Assembly: GCF_007995155.1 (NCBI RefSeq)
Contig: NZ_CP042593.1
Coordinates: 910,001 to 974,000 of the forward strand
From: Cytobacillus dafuensis
Lineage (GTDB): Bacteria; Bacillota; Bacilli; Bacillales; Cytobacillaceae
Length of the DNA stretch: 64,000 nt
Reading direction: 5' to 3'
A program made the translations under genes and the position numbers. Each line of letters starts with the position of its first letter. Position 1 is the stretch's first letter. Shown piece by piece: positions 36,220 through 44,619 of this stretch. Under the pieces are notes generated by a model. That model did no database searches. It worked only from the letters and a program-made list of their open reading frames with translations, and was not told where the DNA came from.

Positions 36220-36729
36220 TTAAGCTGAAATAGTTAGGCTATTATCTTTACCCTTATTAAATACTTTACGTAAGAATGGTAATACATAACGATCAAGACC
36301 AAATTTACCAGCATTAGCACCAGCTGCTGCGATGAAGATCGCCATTATGATATCTGTAGGATTATGAGAAATTGTACCAGCTAGTAAGAAAGAGAAGTTC
36401 ATCACCATTGCAAAGAATGCAGCGGCAGTTGTTAAACATCCTAAAATTAGTCCTAATCCTACTAAGAATTCTCCTAGAGGGATAAGAATGTTGAACAACT
36501 CAGCGTTTGGTAAAGCAAATGATTCTAGAAATGAAACGTACCACCCATAAACAGGCTCAGTACCAAACACAACAGGGTTTTCGATAGAATGCGCTAAAAA
36601 GCCGCTCGCGTCAAAACCATCAGTTAATTTTCCCCAACCTGCTTTCATCCAAGCAAATCCTAAGTAAATTCTAATGACAGTTAAAATACCTGCTACGATA
36701 TTATTCTCGCGTAATAATTTGTTAAACAT
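36220..36729 (-). CDS. DoxX-family membrane protein
   Basis: Four-helix DoxX-family membrane protein of about 169 residues. GTG 36738 is in frame, but aaagga lies right against it, so ATG 36729 (MFNKLLRENNIVAGILTVIR) is preferred. The family signature is seen in RIYLGFAWMKAGWGKLTDGF, PLGEFLVGLGLILGCLTTAAA and a last conserved ANAGKFGLDRYVLPF. DoxX proteins are tied to quinone-linked or thiol redox reactions at the membrane, but the exact reaction is unknown for this branch. A TGTGA-N6-TCACA site upstream suggests oxygen or redox control. Confidence 0.88.
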   Translation of the reverse strand: MFNKLLRENNIVAGILTVIRIYLGFAWMKAGWGKLTDGFDASGFLAHSIENPVVFGTEPVYGWYVSFLESFALPNAELFNILIPLGEFLVGLGLILGCLTTAAAFFAMVMNFSFLLAGTISHNPTDIIMAIFIAAAGANAGKFGLDRYVLPFLRKVFNKGKDNSLTISA

Positions 36730-36810
36730 AACTTTCACGTCCTTTGAAAATAATTAAGATGATTTCTACACTTAAAATTTACCATGTTTAAACTATTAAA
36801 ATAATGTCTA

Positions 36811-36826
36811 TGTGATACATTTCACA
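36811..36826. promoter_or_regulatory. Fnr/Rex-like operator before doxX
   Basis: tgtgatacatttcaca is a perfect TGTGA-N6-TCACA dyad as bound by Bacillus Fnr, and with its flanks it also approaches the Rex consensus TTGTGAAN4TTCACAA. It lies about 80 bases before the DoxX start. Confidence 0.6.
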
Positions 36827-36866
36827 AATGTGTAATAAAGTTATGACTGATTCTTGAACAACCTTT

Positions 36867-37295
36867 TTACATAGATAACCCAATCATTGAACACAATTTT
36901 TTAAATGCAGTTTGATTATGTTCCCAGTCTAAGTGTGTTAAAACCTCATCCATTGAACACCATTTGTATATGTCATGTTCTTCGGATAACCTTATTGTAG
37001 GAATATCTACAACCTCAACACCAAAACAAATATCTTTCATTTTCATCGGAATATTATTTTTACTAGTGCCGAATGTTACAGAGTAATTTAAATCAATAAT
37101 TTTCAATATTTCTGTAATCCCAGTCTCTTCATTAATTTCTCTTCTTATAGCATGTATCGGTTGTTCATTATTTTGAATGCCTCCACTTACTGGCTGCCAA
37201 AAGCCACCTCGAGATGTAACTCTTTGCAAAAGTAAGAATGCTGTTTTTGGAACTTTTGTATAAATGAATGCTTGAATATTAACTCGATCGATCAT
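36867..37295 (-). CDS. Nudix hydrolase
   Basis: Nudix-family pyrophosphohydrolase of about 142 residues. The Nudix box is complete: GGIQNNEQPIHAIRREINEE followed by TGI. An in-frame start exists at 37358, but aaggag eight bases before ATG 37295 (MIDRVNIQAFIYTKV) decides the start. The sequence resembles bacterial dATP/dihydroneopterin-triphosphate type Nudix proteins, but substrate cannot be fixed from sequence. It is divergent from the SigX-like operon; the ECF promoter in between faces the other way. Confidence 0.88.
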   Translation of the reverse strand: MIDRVNIQAFIYTKVPKTAFLLLQRVTSRGGFWQPVSGGIQNNEQPIHAIRREINEETGITEILKIIDLNYSVTFGTSKNNIPMKMKDICFGVEVVDIPTIRLSEEHDIYKWCSMDEVLTHLDWEHNQTAFKKLCSMIGLSM

Positions 37296-37423
37296 AAATT
37301 GGCTCCTTATAGATTTTTCTAATAACAACTTTTGAAGTTGGCAGTGTATAGCAATCATAAATTCATATGATGATAGGTTGATTCTATAAAGTACATAATA
37401 TTTCCTTTTCTTTTTCTATTAAG

Positions 37424-37449
37424 TGAAACAAGAACTGTAGATACTCGAC
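37424..37449 (+). promoter_or_regulatory. ECF (SigX/W-type) promoter
   Basis: tgaaac, 16-bp spacer, cgac: matches the TGAAAC/CGAC pattern used by SigX-class sigma factors. It lies 35 bases before the sigma start, so it is probably autoregulatory. Confidence 0.7.
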
Positions 37450-37483
37450 TAATTGTTTGAAGTGAATGAACCGGGGGATAAAA

Positions 37484-37984
37484 ATGTTTAACAGCAAGAT
37501 TAGTGAATGGTTTTATGAATATAGCAATGATATATATCAATTTCTTATCTATTATCTTGGCACAAGCGATGTAGAGGATTTAGTACAGGAGGTTTTTATT
37601 AGGGCAATAAAAAGTGTGGATCATTTTGAAGGTAAATCAAGCCCGAAAACTTGGTTATTTAGCATTGCGAGGCATGTTGCCATTGATGAAATCCGAAAAA
37701 GGAAAAGAAGAAAAATGAAGGATATTCTGATGATGAGACCTCATGAGGATGAAGCATTAAATAATCCTGAAAAAGTATTCAATATGAATGAGACAAATCA
37801 AGAATTACATAGGGTTATCCAAACATTAAAGAGCAATTATCGAGATGTGATTATATTGCGTGGTATAAAAGAGCTGTCCATAAGTGAAACAGCGAATGTT
37901 TTAAATTGGAGTGAAGAGAAGGTCCGACTGACATTCCATCGAGCGATTAAAGCTTTACAAAAAGAGAAAGAGAGGTTCCTATAA
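37484..37984 (+). CDS. ECF sigma factor, SigX-like
   Basis: Sigma-70 ECF factor of 166 residues closely resembling B. subtilis SigX: YQFLIYYLGTSDVEDLVQEVFIRA and FEGKSSPKTWLFSIARHVAIDEIRK (region 2), LKSNYRDVIILRGIKELSISETANVL and WSEEKVRLTFHRAIKAL (region 4). ATG 37484 follows ggggga; ATG 37466 is upstream but lacks an RBS. A matching promoter precedes it. In B. subtilis SigX controls cell-envelope charge and lipid genes. The downstream gene, overlapping by one base, is the likely anti-sigma factor although it is not an obvious RsiX. Confidence 0.88.
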   Translation: MFNSKISEWFYEYSNDIYQFLIYYLGTSDVEDLVQEVFIRAIKSVDHFEGKSSPKTWLFSIARHVAIDEIRKRKRRKMKDILMMRPHEDEALNNPEKVFNMNETNQELHRVIQTLKSNYRDVIILRGIKELSISETANVLNWSEEKVRLTFHRAIKALQKEKERFL

Positions 37985-38775
37985 TGCAAGAAGATAAGCA
38001 AATTGAAATTATGAATGAATTAAAATCCCTTCCAAAGCCAGTTCTTCAGCATCATGTGCAGGAACTAATTCTTAATGAAATTCAGCAGTTTGAATTCACT
38101 TATAAGCGTAAGAAATGGTGGTGTAGGATGATGAAACGTACAGTAGTTAGTTTTATAACGGCAGCAGCAATTATTTTTTTAAGCCTAATAGGATTAGAAT
38201 CTTTTCAAGATAAATCTAGCATAGAGGGGAATTCTACCAACTCACAACAGGCCATTAAGGACAGTAAAGATCCTGAAAGCATAGCCATTAATGAAAAAGG
38301 AGAATATTATGATTCTATTTTAAAAGAGCATCAGGTTGCGTTAGATAATTTGTATGTTTGGATCCCAGAACGAAAAGAAACGGTTGTCATTGACCGTAAA
38401 GTAAAGGATAGCTTTGTCGTTGTGACAATAAGAGATAGGGATACGAATGAGCTCTTGGTAACATACGGGGAGTCATTTGGAGAAAAGAGTCAGAAAACAG
38501 TATATAAAGAATTCCGAAGAGATAAGGTCACGATAAAGCTCCAAGCAGATGTGGAAATTGATGTGAAAAATAATAATATTAAGCAGGTATTGGATACAAA
38601 TCTACAGTTTGATCCACCGGTAATTAATAATGAAAATGTACGTATATTTGTTTATGGTAATAATGCGACAGGATCACCACCTGCAGATAATGTAACAATA
38701 AGTGCTTATATGAATGGGGAATGGGAGGATGGTTTGGATAGAGAAGCCTTTGTGATAGGTGTAATTCCTAAGTGA
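37984..38775 (+). CDS. Probable anti-sigma factor of the SigX-like module
   Basis: Single-pass membrane protein of 263 residues: helical cytoplasmic part (1-48), one membrane helix (52-71, RTVVSFITAAAIIFLSLIGL) and an extracytoplasmic region of about 190 residues. The position immediately after, and overlapping, an ECF sigma gene is the main evidence for an anti-sigma role. The external part (EGEYYDSILKEHQVALDNLY, then beta-rich sequence) has no domain I recognise. A long hairpin at 38930 follows after 155 bases. Confidence 0.7.
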   Translation: MQEDKQIEIMNELKSLPKPVLQHHVQELILNEIQQFEFTYKRKKWWCRMMKRTVVSFITAAAIIFLSLIGLESFQDKSSIEGNSTNSQQAIKDSKDPESIAINEKGEYYDSILKEHQVALDNLYVWIPERKETVVIDRKVKDSFVVVTIRDRDTNELLVTYGESFGEKSQKTVYKEFRRDKVTIKLQADVEIDVKNNNIKQVLDTNLQFDPPVINNENVRIFVYGNNATGSPPADNVTISAYMNGEWEDGLDREAFVIGVIPK

Positions 38776-38929
38776 TAAGATCAAGTTTCGTTTTTCATAA
38801 ATGTTCTTTTCTAAGAAATTATGATTACATGACATTTATTATAAGCCACAGATAATTATGTAGATAACTTATATTGTTTAGATGTTACTTTAGAATGAAG
38901 CTTTAACCAAATATTAAATAAATGAACAA

Positions 38930-38979
38930 ATAGAAAGAGTGTGTTTTGAAAAAGCTTGATCAAAACACGCTCTTTCTAT
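38930..38979. terminator. Long perfect hairpin, probable terminator
   Basis: A stem of about 19 bp (atagaaagagtgtgttttga with its complement) around an 8-base loop. No clear T run follows, so termination is less certain than structure. Confidence 0.6.
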
Positions 38980-39017
38980 ATTCTAAGGGAGTTTTTTTAG
39001 CTAATCGGAAAGTTTAA

Positions 39018-39135
39018 GTTTATTAACGTACTAAAGTAAAGTGTGTGTTCTATTAAATTTCTGCTAATAAGATCGCATAAGAAAAACTTGGCATTCGCCA
39101 AAAAGGACTTGGCGAACGCCAAGTTTTTCTAATAA
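39018..39135. repeat. Dispersed repeat, copy A, with nested hairpin
   Basis: From ttattaacgtactaaagtaa to caagtttttct it matches 43892-44006 nearly throughout. The right part folds as agaaaaacttggc with gccaagtttttct enclosing ttcgccaa/ttggcgaa. Confidence 0.85.
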
Positions 39136-39289
39136 AAAAATAATCTTTCTGAAGAATGTTTGAATCTGCTTTTAAGGGATTGGTTTGAATATTTTAACAA
39201 AAATATATGAGTTTTGATGTGAAATTATGCGAATTTGTGTTATTTTTGTATAAATGAGTAGTACTTAATTACTAAAGTGGGTGGAAATA

Positions 39290-40057
39290 TTGTTAGCTCA
39301 TGAGCGTCATAAAAATATAATGGAAAGCTTGAGTAAAAATAAAATAGTAAAGGTATCTTCGATTACAAAAATGTTTGGCGTATCTACTGAAACAGTACGC
39401 AGAGATTTTGAATATCTCGAGAAAGAAGGATATTTAAGAAGGATACGTGGAGGCGCGGTATTAGATAATGTTAACAGTATAGAAATCAATTTCTCATTAC
39501 AGGAAACCAAGAATATTGAGGAAAAAAAGGAAATAGCGAAAATTGCTGCACAATATGTGACAGAAGGCCAATCCATTGCTTTAGATGCCAGCACAACCAA
39601 TATCGAATTCGCGAAGGAATTAAAAAGCAGATTTCAAAGACTAACAATTTTAACGAATTCCTTAATCATTGCCAATGAACTTTCAGAAATGCCTCATTAC
39701 ACTATTTTGCTGCCCGGTGGAGTACTTAATAATGAAAAATTATGTCTAGTAGGTTCTAAGGCAGAAGAATTTTTTGAAGGATTTCACATTGATACGTTTT
39801 TTATGAGCATTAGCGGTATTTCCTTGACGGAAGGGCTGACGGATTATGGGTTAGGTGAATACCAAGTGAAAAAGAAAATGCTTGAGAATTCTCAAAGCTG
39901 CATGGTGTTAGCGGATAGCAGCAAATTCGATGTTGCATCTTTATTGAAAGTCTGTCATCTCGAAAGGGTCGAACGTATTATTTCTGATTCAAAGCTATCT
40001 GAAAAAATACGACAGAAATATAAAAAAGAAGGTATTGAAATCGTGAATATAAGTTAA
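39290..40057 (+). CDS. DeoR-family transcriptional regulator
   Basis: DeoR-type repressor of about 255 residues. GTG 39281 is in frame, but TTG 39290 gives the standard MLAHERHKNIMESL beginning and better spacing from gtgggtgg. The N-terminal winged HTH is VKVSSITKMFGVSTETVRRDFEY, followed by LRRIRGGAV, and the C-terminal DeoRC sensor fold has the conserved LDASTTN and LADSSKFD phosphosugar-binding motifs. Family members respond to sugar phosphates. No sugar operon adjoins; a shared ttttgtgttatt motif upstream of this gene and of the Tat-phosphoesterase gene suggests these as targets, by inference. Confidence 0.88.
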   Translation: MLAHERHKNIMESLSKNKIVKVSSITKMFGVSTETVRRDFEYLEKEGYLRRIRGGAVLDNVNSIEINFSLQETKNIEEKKEIAKIAAQYVTEGQSIALDASTTNIEFAKELKSRFQRLTILTNSLIIANELSEMPHYTILLPGGVLNNEKLCLVGSKAEEFFEGFHIDTFFMSISGISLTEGLTDYGLGEYQVKKKMLENSQSCMVLADSSKFDVASLLKVCHLERVERIISDSKLSEKIRQKYKKEGIEIVNIS

Positions 40058-40062
40058 TTGTT

Positions 40063-40096
40063 GAGGAAAAGTGACCGTCTACTTTTCCTCTTTTTT
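40063..40096 (+). terminator. Rho-independent terminator of deoR-type gene
   Basis: gaggaaaagt/acttttcctc stem followed by TTTTTT. Confidence 0.9.
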
Positions 40097-40226
40097 GTTA
40101 TTTATATAAATATAGTTTGCCTTATTTCTTCATCACTCCTCAAATTTCAAGCTTTAAAAATAGATTGTTTCTATTTTTGACAAGCATTCAAAATTCACCA
40201 TAAGAGTAAATGTGTGTAAATGTTTA

Positions 40227-40352
40227 ATTTTGTGTTATTAACAATAAAAACAACAATAATTCACATGGGATTAACAATAAATCAATAGTTTTTGAGTATT
40301 ATTATTTCATGTAAGTGGTAATTTGTGTGAAAATATTTCATTTTGTGTTATT
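40227..40352 (+). promoter_or_regulatory. Repeated ttttgtgttatt motif before the Tat-phosphoesterase
   Basis: The motif occurs at 40227-40239 and 40341-40352, and again at 39234-39244 just before the DeoR-type gene. Related aatttgtgtgaaaatattt lies at about 40320. These are candidate operators of the DeoR regulator. The rest of 40097-40537 is AT-rich and has no gene. Confidence 0.5.
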
Positions 40353-40537
40353 TGGAGGTGGAATTTAATTGTCGTTTATTCCCATGACAATGTGGGAAAG
40401 AAGATTTAATTTTATGGGAATAAAGGTCTTTGTTTGGTGAAAATGGTGCTTTGTTACAATCTGATACTACATAATTAAGTGATCTTTTTCCTTGGAATTG
40501 AAATTAACTATTCTATCATTTGAGAGGAGTAATAATA

Positions 40538-42259
40538 ATGAATAACGATAAATTGAACCATGAAGATGAAAAAACGTTACACGATGATCTTTTTAATAAG
40601 GAGTTGGATAGACGGACCTTTTTAGGAGGAGCAACTAAAGTTGCTGGAGTTGCATTAGGATTTTCTCTAGTAAACTCGTTAAATAGTTTATCTGTGAGTG
40701 CAGCATCTAGCACTTCTGTTATACATTCAAATGGAAATATACCAGATCTAGTTTTTCCTGTTATAAGCGATGTCCATATTCAACGTCAGAGCGATGATTT
40801 TTTAAATAAGTTTATTACTACATTAGAACAGTTAAATAAAGTTGCTCCTAAGCAAGATGCTTTTGTCGTTGTTGGAGATTTAACGGATTTGGGAACTGAA
40901 TTAGAATATGATAAGTTAATGTCTGCATATAATCCACGAAAACAGCCTCAAGCAGTTTCTATGTTTGCTATTGGTAACCATGACTACTGGAATGGTTTAT
41001 CAGCAGCTAATTCTCATAAACGGTTCTGTGAGAAAACAGGGATGGAATCGATTTTCTATCATAAGGTAATCAAAGGTTACCATTTCATTGTTCTTGGTAC
41101 GGAAGATGGCAACACATCTGGGACCTTTTCAGTGAAGCAAATTGAATGGATGGGTGAACAATTAAAGATAGCAAATAATGATGATCCGAAAAAACCAATT
41201 TTTGTCTTCCATCACCAGCCTATCAAAGGCACCATTTATGGAAGCGAATGGGGCTTCTCTCAGAATAGAGACCTTTTTTACGATACGTTGAAAGAATATC
41301 CGCAAGTCGTCACGTTTTCTGGTCACACACATTATCCATTAGATGACCCTAGAATCATTCATCAAAAAGATTTTACGACTATCGGAACTTCTACAGGTGC
41401 CTATTTGTGGCTAGATGGTGGAAGAATTCAAGGAGAAGTGCCTGAGGGGGCAAGTTTCCTAAATCAAGCGTTGATTGTAGAAGTTTATAACAATAAATTA
41501 ATTATTAAACGCCGTGATATTCATAACGATGACTGGACAGGTGAACCGTTCGAAATCAGCTATCCTGCTAATAAGCATAATTTTAAATACACAGAAGATA
41601 GAGATCAAAAAGCACCATTTTTTACAAACGATGCGATGCTTTCCATAGTTAATGAAAAAACGACTGCTACTAGTTTAGCTATCATGTTTACTCAAGCGAA
41701 AGACGATCTTCTTGTACACGACTATAAAGTGGTAGCAAGAAATGCTGATACAAAAGAAGTAGCGAAAGAATTTCTTGCTTTCTCAGAATTCTATAAAGAT
41801 CCTGTACCAAATCCATTAACATTGCCAATTGACGAATTGAAGCCAAACACAACCTATGAGATTGAAGTGCATGCTCTTGATGCATACGGAAATGTAAGTA
41901 ATAGCTCTTTGAAAGTATTAGGGAAAACGCTGGACGGTGTAGTAAAAGAAGTAACCATTAGCTTATCTAAAAATGTTTTAAACGGAGTAGAAGATACGGT
42001 AGAAGTTACGGTTGAAAATGCTAGAATTCCGAAAAGTGATTGGATAGGTTTATATGAAATAAATGATGAACCGGGACCAATTGCTTCAATATGGTGGATG
42101 TACACTGAAGTAACAGATGGAACGTGTAAGTTTACTTATAATCCAAAGAATAATATGTATCCAGGAAGATACAAGGAAGGTTCAACGTATAAATTGGTTT
42201 ATTTCTATGGCAGCGGTTATGATGCTGTTGCATCAGCAACATTCACCGTTGGCAGTTAA
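40538..42259 (+). CDS. Tat-exported metallophosphoesterase
   Basis: Secreted calcineurin-like phosphoesterase of about 573 residues. ATG 40538 follows gaggag. A twin-arginine signal is clear: LDRRTFLGGATKVAG with Arg25-Arg26, then a hydrophobic core and an AxA-like SVSAASS. Metallophosphatase motifs appear in order: SDVHIQ, GDLTDLG, GNHDYW, HHQP and GHTHYP. The C-terminal part (about 360-573) holds fibronectin-like and beta-rich domains. It is directly followed by tatA and tatC, as with the PhoD and YwbN systems in B. subtilis, so it is probably the dedicated substrate of this translocase. Confidence 0.92.
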   Translation: MNNDKLNHEDEKTLHDDLFNKELDRRTFLGGATKVAGVALGFSLVNSLNSLSVSAASSTSVIHSNGNIPDLVFPVISDVHIQRQSDDFLNKFITTLEQLNKVAPKQDAFVVVGDLTDLGTELEYDKLMSAYNPRKQPQAVSMFAIGNHDYWNGLSAANSHKRFCEKTGMESIFYHKVIKGYHFIVLGTEDGNTSGTFSVKQIEWMGEQLKIANNDDPKKPIFVFHHQPIKGTIYGSEWGFSQNRDLFYDTLKEYPQVVTFSGHTHYPLDDPRIIHQKDFTTIGTSTGAYLWLDGGRIQGEVPEGASFLNQALIVEVYNNKLIIKRRDIHNDDWTGEPFEISYPANKHNFKYTEDRDQKAPFFTNDAMLSIVNEKTTATSLAIMFTQAKDDLLVHDYKVVARNADTKEVAKEFLAFSEFYKDPVPNPLTLPIDELKPNTTYEIEVHALDAYGNVSNSSLKVLGKTLDGVVKEVTISLSKNVLNGVEDTVEVTVENARIPKSDWIGLYEINDEPGPIASIWWMYTEVTDGTCKFTYNPKNNMYPGRYKEGSTYKLVYFYGSGYDAVASATFTVGS

Positions 42260-42336
42260 GAAAACTAGAAATGAATGAAGATCCTAAAACATTTGGCTGT
42301 TGATAAAAATAGATTCAATTATAAGGAGGAGACAAC

Positions 42337-42516
42337 ATGTTTCAAAATATCGGCGTACCAGGATTAATATTAATTCTTATCATTGCTTTAATCGTATTCG
42401 GCCCATCTAAGTTGCCTGAAATTGGACGTGCTTTCGGTAACACACTAAGAGAATTTAAACACTCTGCTAAGGATTTAATGTCAGACGAAAAAGAAGAAAA
42501 GGAGCAAGTTAAGTAA
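42337..42516 (+). CDS. tatA: Twin-arginine translocase subunit TatA
   Basis: 59-residue TatA: short N-terminus, one membrane helix ([16 protein letters not shown]), the conserved [14 protein letters not shown] hinge and amphipathic helix, and a charged C-terminal tail. ATG 42337 follows aaggagga. It lies 77 bases after the Tat-substrate gene and before tatC. In Bacillus, TatA of this kind replaces both TatA and TatB. A hairpin directly after the gene probably lowers tatC expression relative to tatA. Confidence 0.95.
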   Translation: MFQNIGVPGLILILIIALIVFGPSKLPEIGRAFGNTLREFKHSAKDLMSDEKEEKEQVK

Positions 42517-42526
42517 ATCAAGCGGA

Positions 42527-42562
42527 GATGTAAGTTGTAAGCTTACATCTTCTTATTTTTTG
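42527..42562 (+). terminator. Terminator/attenuator between tatA and tatC
   Basis: gatgtaag/cttacatc stem around a 7-base loop, followed by ttcttatttttt. It ends 11 bases after tatA. Confidence 0.75.
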
Positions 42563-42806
42563 GCTGTGTTAAAGCTCAGTGTTGATAATGCTATTTTGTT
42601 GTTGATTGGAGCGGAAGGCGCGAGATCCTCGAAAATGCATTCGCATTTCCTTCGTGCGGTGTTTAATCGAGGGAGATTATTCAACGTCCTGCGGGAGAAG
42701 CGAGTCAAAGGAAGACCCCGCAGGAGCGATAGCGACGAGGAGGCTTCCGGACCGCCCGCGATCGCTAAGTGCCTGCAGCGGAAATCAACGGGGAAGTTTA
42801 ACATAG
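42563..42806. repeat. GC-rich dispersed repeat element with terminal inverted repeats
   Basis: A 244-bp block much richer in G+C than its surroundings. Ends are inverted: ctgtgttaaa at left with tttaacatag at right, and further in gttgattggagcgg with gcggaaatcaac. The inside contains cgtcctgcgggagaagcgag and accccgcaggagcg, which can pair. Similar blocks are known as dispersed repeats of Bacillaceae genomes. Here it has entered the tatA-tatC gap and creates spurious open frames. Confidence 0.7.
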
Positions 42807-42832
42807 TCATTTTTTCAGAAAGGAGAAACTGT

Positions 42833-43582
42833 ATGCCTATTCAAAAGATGCATTTGACAGAGCACCTCGATGAACTTAGGAAACGGATTATCTATACTTT
42901 GATTGCTTTAATCATTTTTTTCATCGGATCATTCATTTATGTGAAGGATATTTATGCATGGCTTATTCGTGATCTTAACCATAAATTGGCTGTACTAGGG
43001 CCAAGTGAAATTATTTGGGTATACTTTATGCTTTCAGGTGTAGTCGCGATTGCTCTCACCATTCCAATTGCCGCTTATCAAATATGGAGATTTGTCAAAC
43101 CAGCGCTTTCTGAAAAAGAACGAAAAACAACGATTTCATACATTCCTGGATTGTTTATCCTTTTTATCGCTGGTTTGTCCTTCGGTTATTTCGTTGTATA
43201 TCCAACAGTTCTTAAATTTTTATTGTCCTTATCTGAAGGGCAATTTGAAACACTGTTTACATCTGAAAAGTATTTCAAGTTCATGATTAATATGACACTG
43301 CCATTTGGATTTTTGTTTGAAATTCCTCTAGTGGTTATGTTCCTAACTTCTATCGGGATCATTAATCCTATGATTCTTTCGAAGGCACGAAAGATCGCGT
43401 ACTTTTTAATTGTTCTCACATCTGTTTTGATTACACCGCCTGATTTTATATCAGATATATTAGTGACAGTACCTCTTGTCATTTTGTATGAGATAAGTAT
43501 TAACTTGTCAAAAATTATTTATCGAAAGAAACAGAAGGAGCAAGCGGATAACGAAATAAAAATGGAGCAAGTGTCTTATTAA
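42833..43582 (+). CDS. tatC: Twin-arginine translocase subunit TatC
   Basis: Six-helix receptor subunit of the Tat translocase, 249 residues. ATG 42833 follows aaaggag. An open frame extends upstream to 42560, but that part is the GC-rich repeat and not TatC. Diagnostic features: N-terminal MHLTEHLDELRKRIIYTL, which contacts the RR signal, the AYQIWRFVKPALSEKERK loop, FLLSLSEGQ, and PDFISDILVTVPLVILYE near the C-terminus. With TatA it should export the phosphoesterase encoded upstream. Confidence 0.95.
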   Translation: MPIQKMHLTEHLDELRKRIIYTLIALIIFFIGSFIYVKDIYAWLIRDLNHKLAVLGPSEIIWVYFMLSGVVAIALTIPIAAYQIWRFVKPALSEKERKTTISYIPGLFILFIAGLSFGYFVVYPTVLKFLLSLSEGQFETLFTSEKYFKFMINMTLPFGFLFEIPLVVMFLTSIGIINPMILSKARKIAYFLIVLTSVLITPPDFISDILVTVPLVILYEISINLSKIIYRKKQKEQADNEIKMEQVSY

Positions 43583-43628
43583 AAATCGACTACTTTTGGC
43601 TAATAAGAAATTTTAAGTTTATCGCAGA

Positions 43629-43882
43629 TTAACGGGCAGTAAGACCCCCACTTCAAGGATTCGCGTATGCAAAGAAGAGTAAGTGGGGGATCAACTGCCC
43701 GTAAATGCCCGTAAAATGAACACAGACTAAAAGCGCCACATCGTGTGGCAACGTCTGCGTGACCCACTTCCTGTGGGCCGCAACTAACCATCAGTGGGGG
43801 ATGAAGGCCGACTAAGAACGCCACGTCCTGTGGCAACGTTGGCACTAGCACGTCCTGTGCGTCGAAAAACCCCCACTGATGG
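43629..43882. repeat. Structured multi-hairpin element downstream of tatC
   Basis: Complementary blocks nest in order: ttaacgggcag (43629) with ctgcccgtaa (43695), gacccccactt (43643) with aagtgggggatc (43681), and ccatcagtggggg (43788) with cccccactgatgg (43870). Between lie four small hairpins of one kind: gccac/gtggc at 43735 and 43820, cccac/gtggg at 43763, gcac/gtgc at 43848, most with a five-base loop like gtcct. No gene is present. It could be a mobile repeat or a structured RNA. Confidence 0.65.
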
Positions 43883-43891
43883 AAGTTTCAC

Positions 43892-44006
43892 TTTATTAAC
43901 GTACTAAAGTAAAGTGTGTTTACAATTAAATATCTGCTAATAAGATCGCATAAGTAAAACTAAGGCATTCGCCAAAAAAGACTTGGCGAACGCCAAGTTT
44001 TTCTAA
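43892..44006. repeat. Dispersed repeat, copy B
   Basis: Matches 39018-39131: tttattaacgtactaaagta, ctgctaataagatcgcataa and acttggcgaacgccaagttt blocks. The outer arm of the hairpin is damaged here (taaaactaaggc), the inner ttcgccaa/ttggcgaa pair is kept. Confidence 0.85.
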
Positions 44007-44023
44007 TCGTCTCAACAGGAAAA

Positions 44024-44062
44024 GGCCGCGCTTGGACTGTAAATCCAAGCGCGGTCTTTTAA
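44024..44062 (+). terminator. Rho-independent terminator
   Basis: ggccgcgcttgga with tccaagcgcggtc, loop ctgtaaa, followed by TTTTAAT. It ends the repeat-rich region after tatC. Confidence 0.85.
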
Positions 44063-44619
44063 TATATTATGGCATGTAAGAATTTCACCAACTGGTTCTG
44101 TAAAAGTGCTAGCTTCCCCAATGATTCATCTTTCAAAATATTAAATATAGCTTATTAGTACTGGAAATCAATTAAAACCTTGTCCTTCACAAATTTCTAG
44201 CGGAATTATTTAATGACAAAAAATCGAATTTTCCACTCCAATTATTGGTTATATCGCCTAACAATACCTAATTATTTTTGGTTACCTTTTACAAAGACCA
44301 CTAAAGGAATGGGTTCTATACTCGTTATATAGGTCGTATATGCCTTTTCATTATGAAGTGTAAAGTGATAAAAAGGAGGAATCTTTCAACTTAAACATGA
44401 TAAATACTCGTTTTTTTTACATTTAGAAAATCTTCAGAGAAAAAAGATAACACAGTTGGTATAAGAAAAATCTGGTCACCTTTACATTCCGACAGGCAAT
44501 TAGTGTGCGAGGATCAGCAGTAATTCATTTAGCTATATGACCTAAAGAATAGTATTTATTCAGTAATAAATACCAGAGAAGAATAATTTGAAAAAATATG
44601 TTCTATTGGGGGGAAATGT
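44063..44619. other. Leader/promoter region of NCS1 permease
   Basis: 560 bases without a gene. It is AT-rich and holds one clean dyad, gtatttatt/aataaatac (44552-44573), 46 bases before the permease start, a candidate operator. I looked for purine- or pyrimidine-sensing riboswitch cores and recognised none. Confidence 0.45.

Noticed and set aside
42560..42832. N-terminal extension of TatC by 91 codons
   Set aside because: The added codons come entirely from the GC-rich repeat; TatC proper has its own RBS and conserved start at 42833.
43600..43851. 83-codon minus-strand frame after tatC
   Set aside because: It lies within the hairpin-rich element; composition follows the repeats and no RBS is present.
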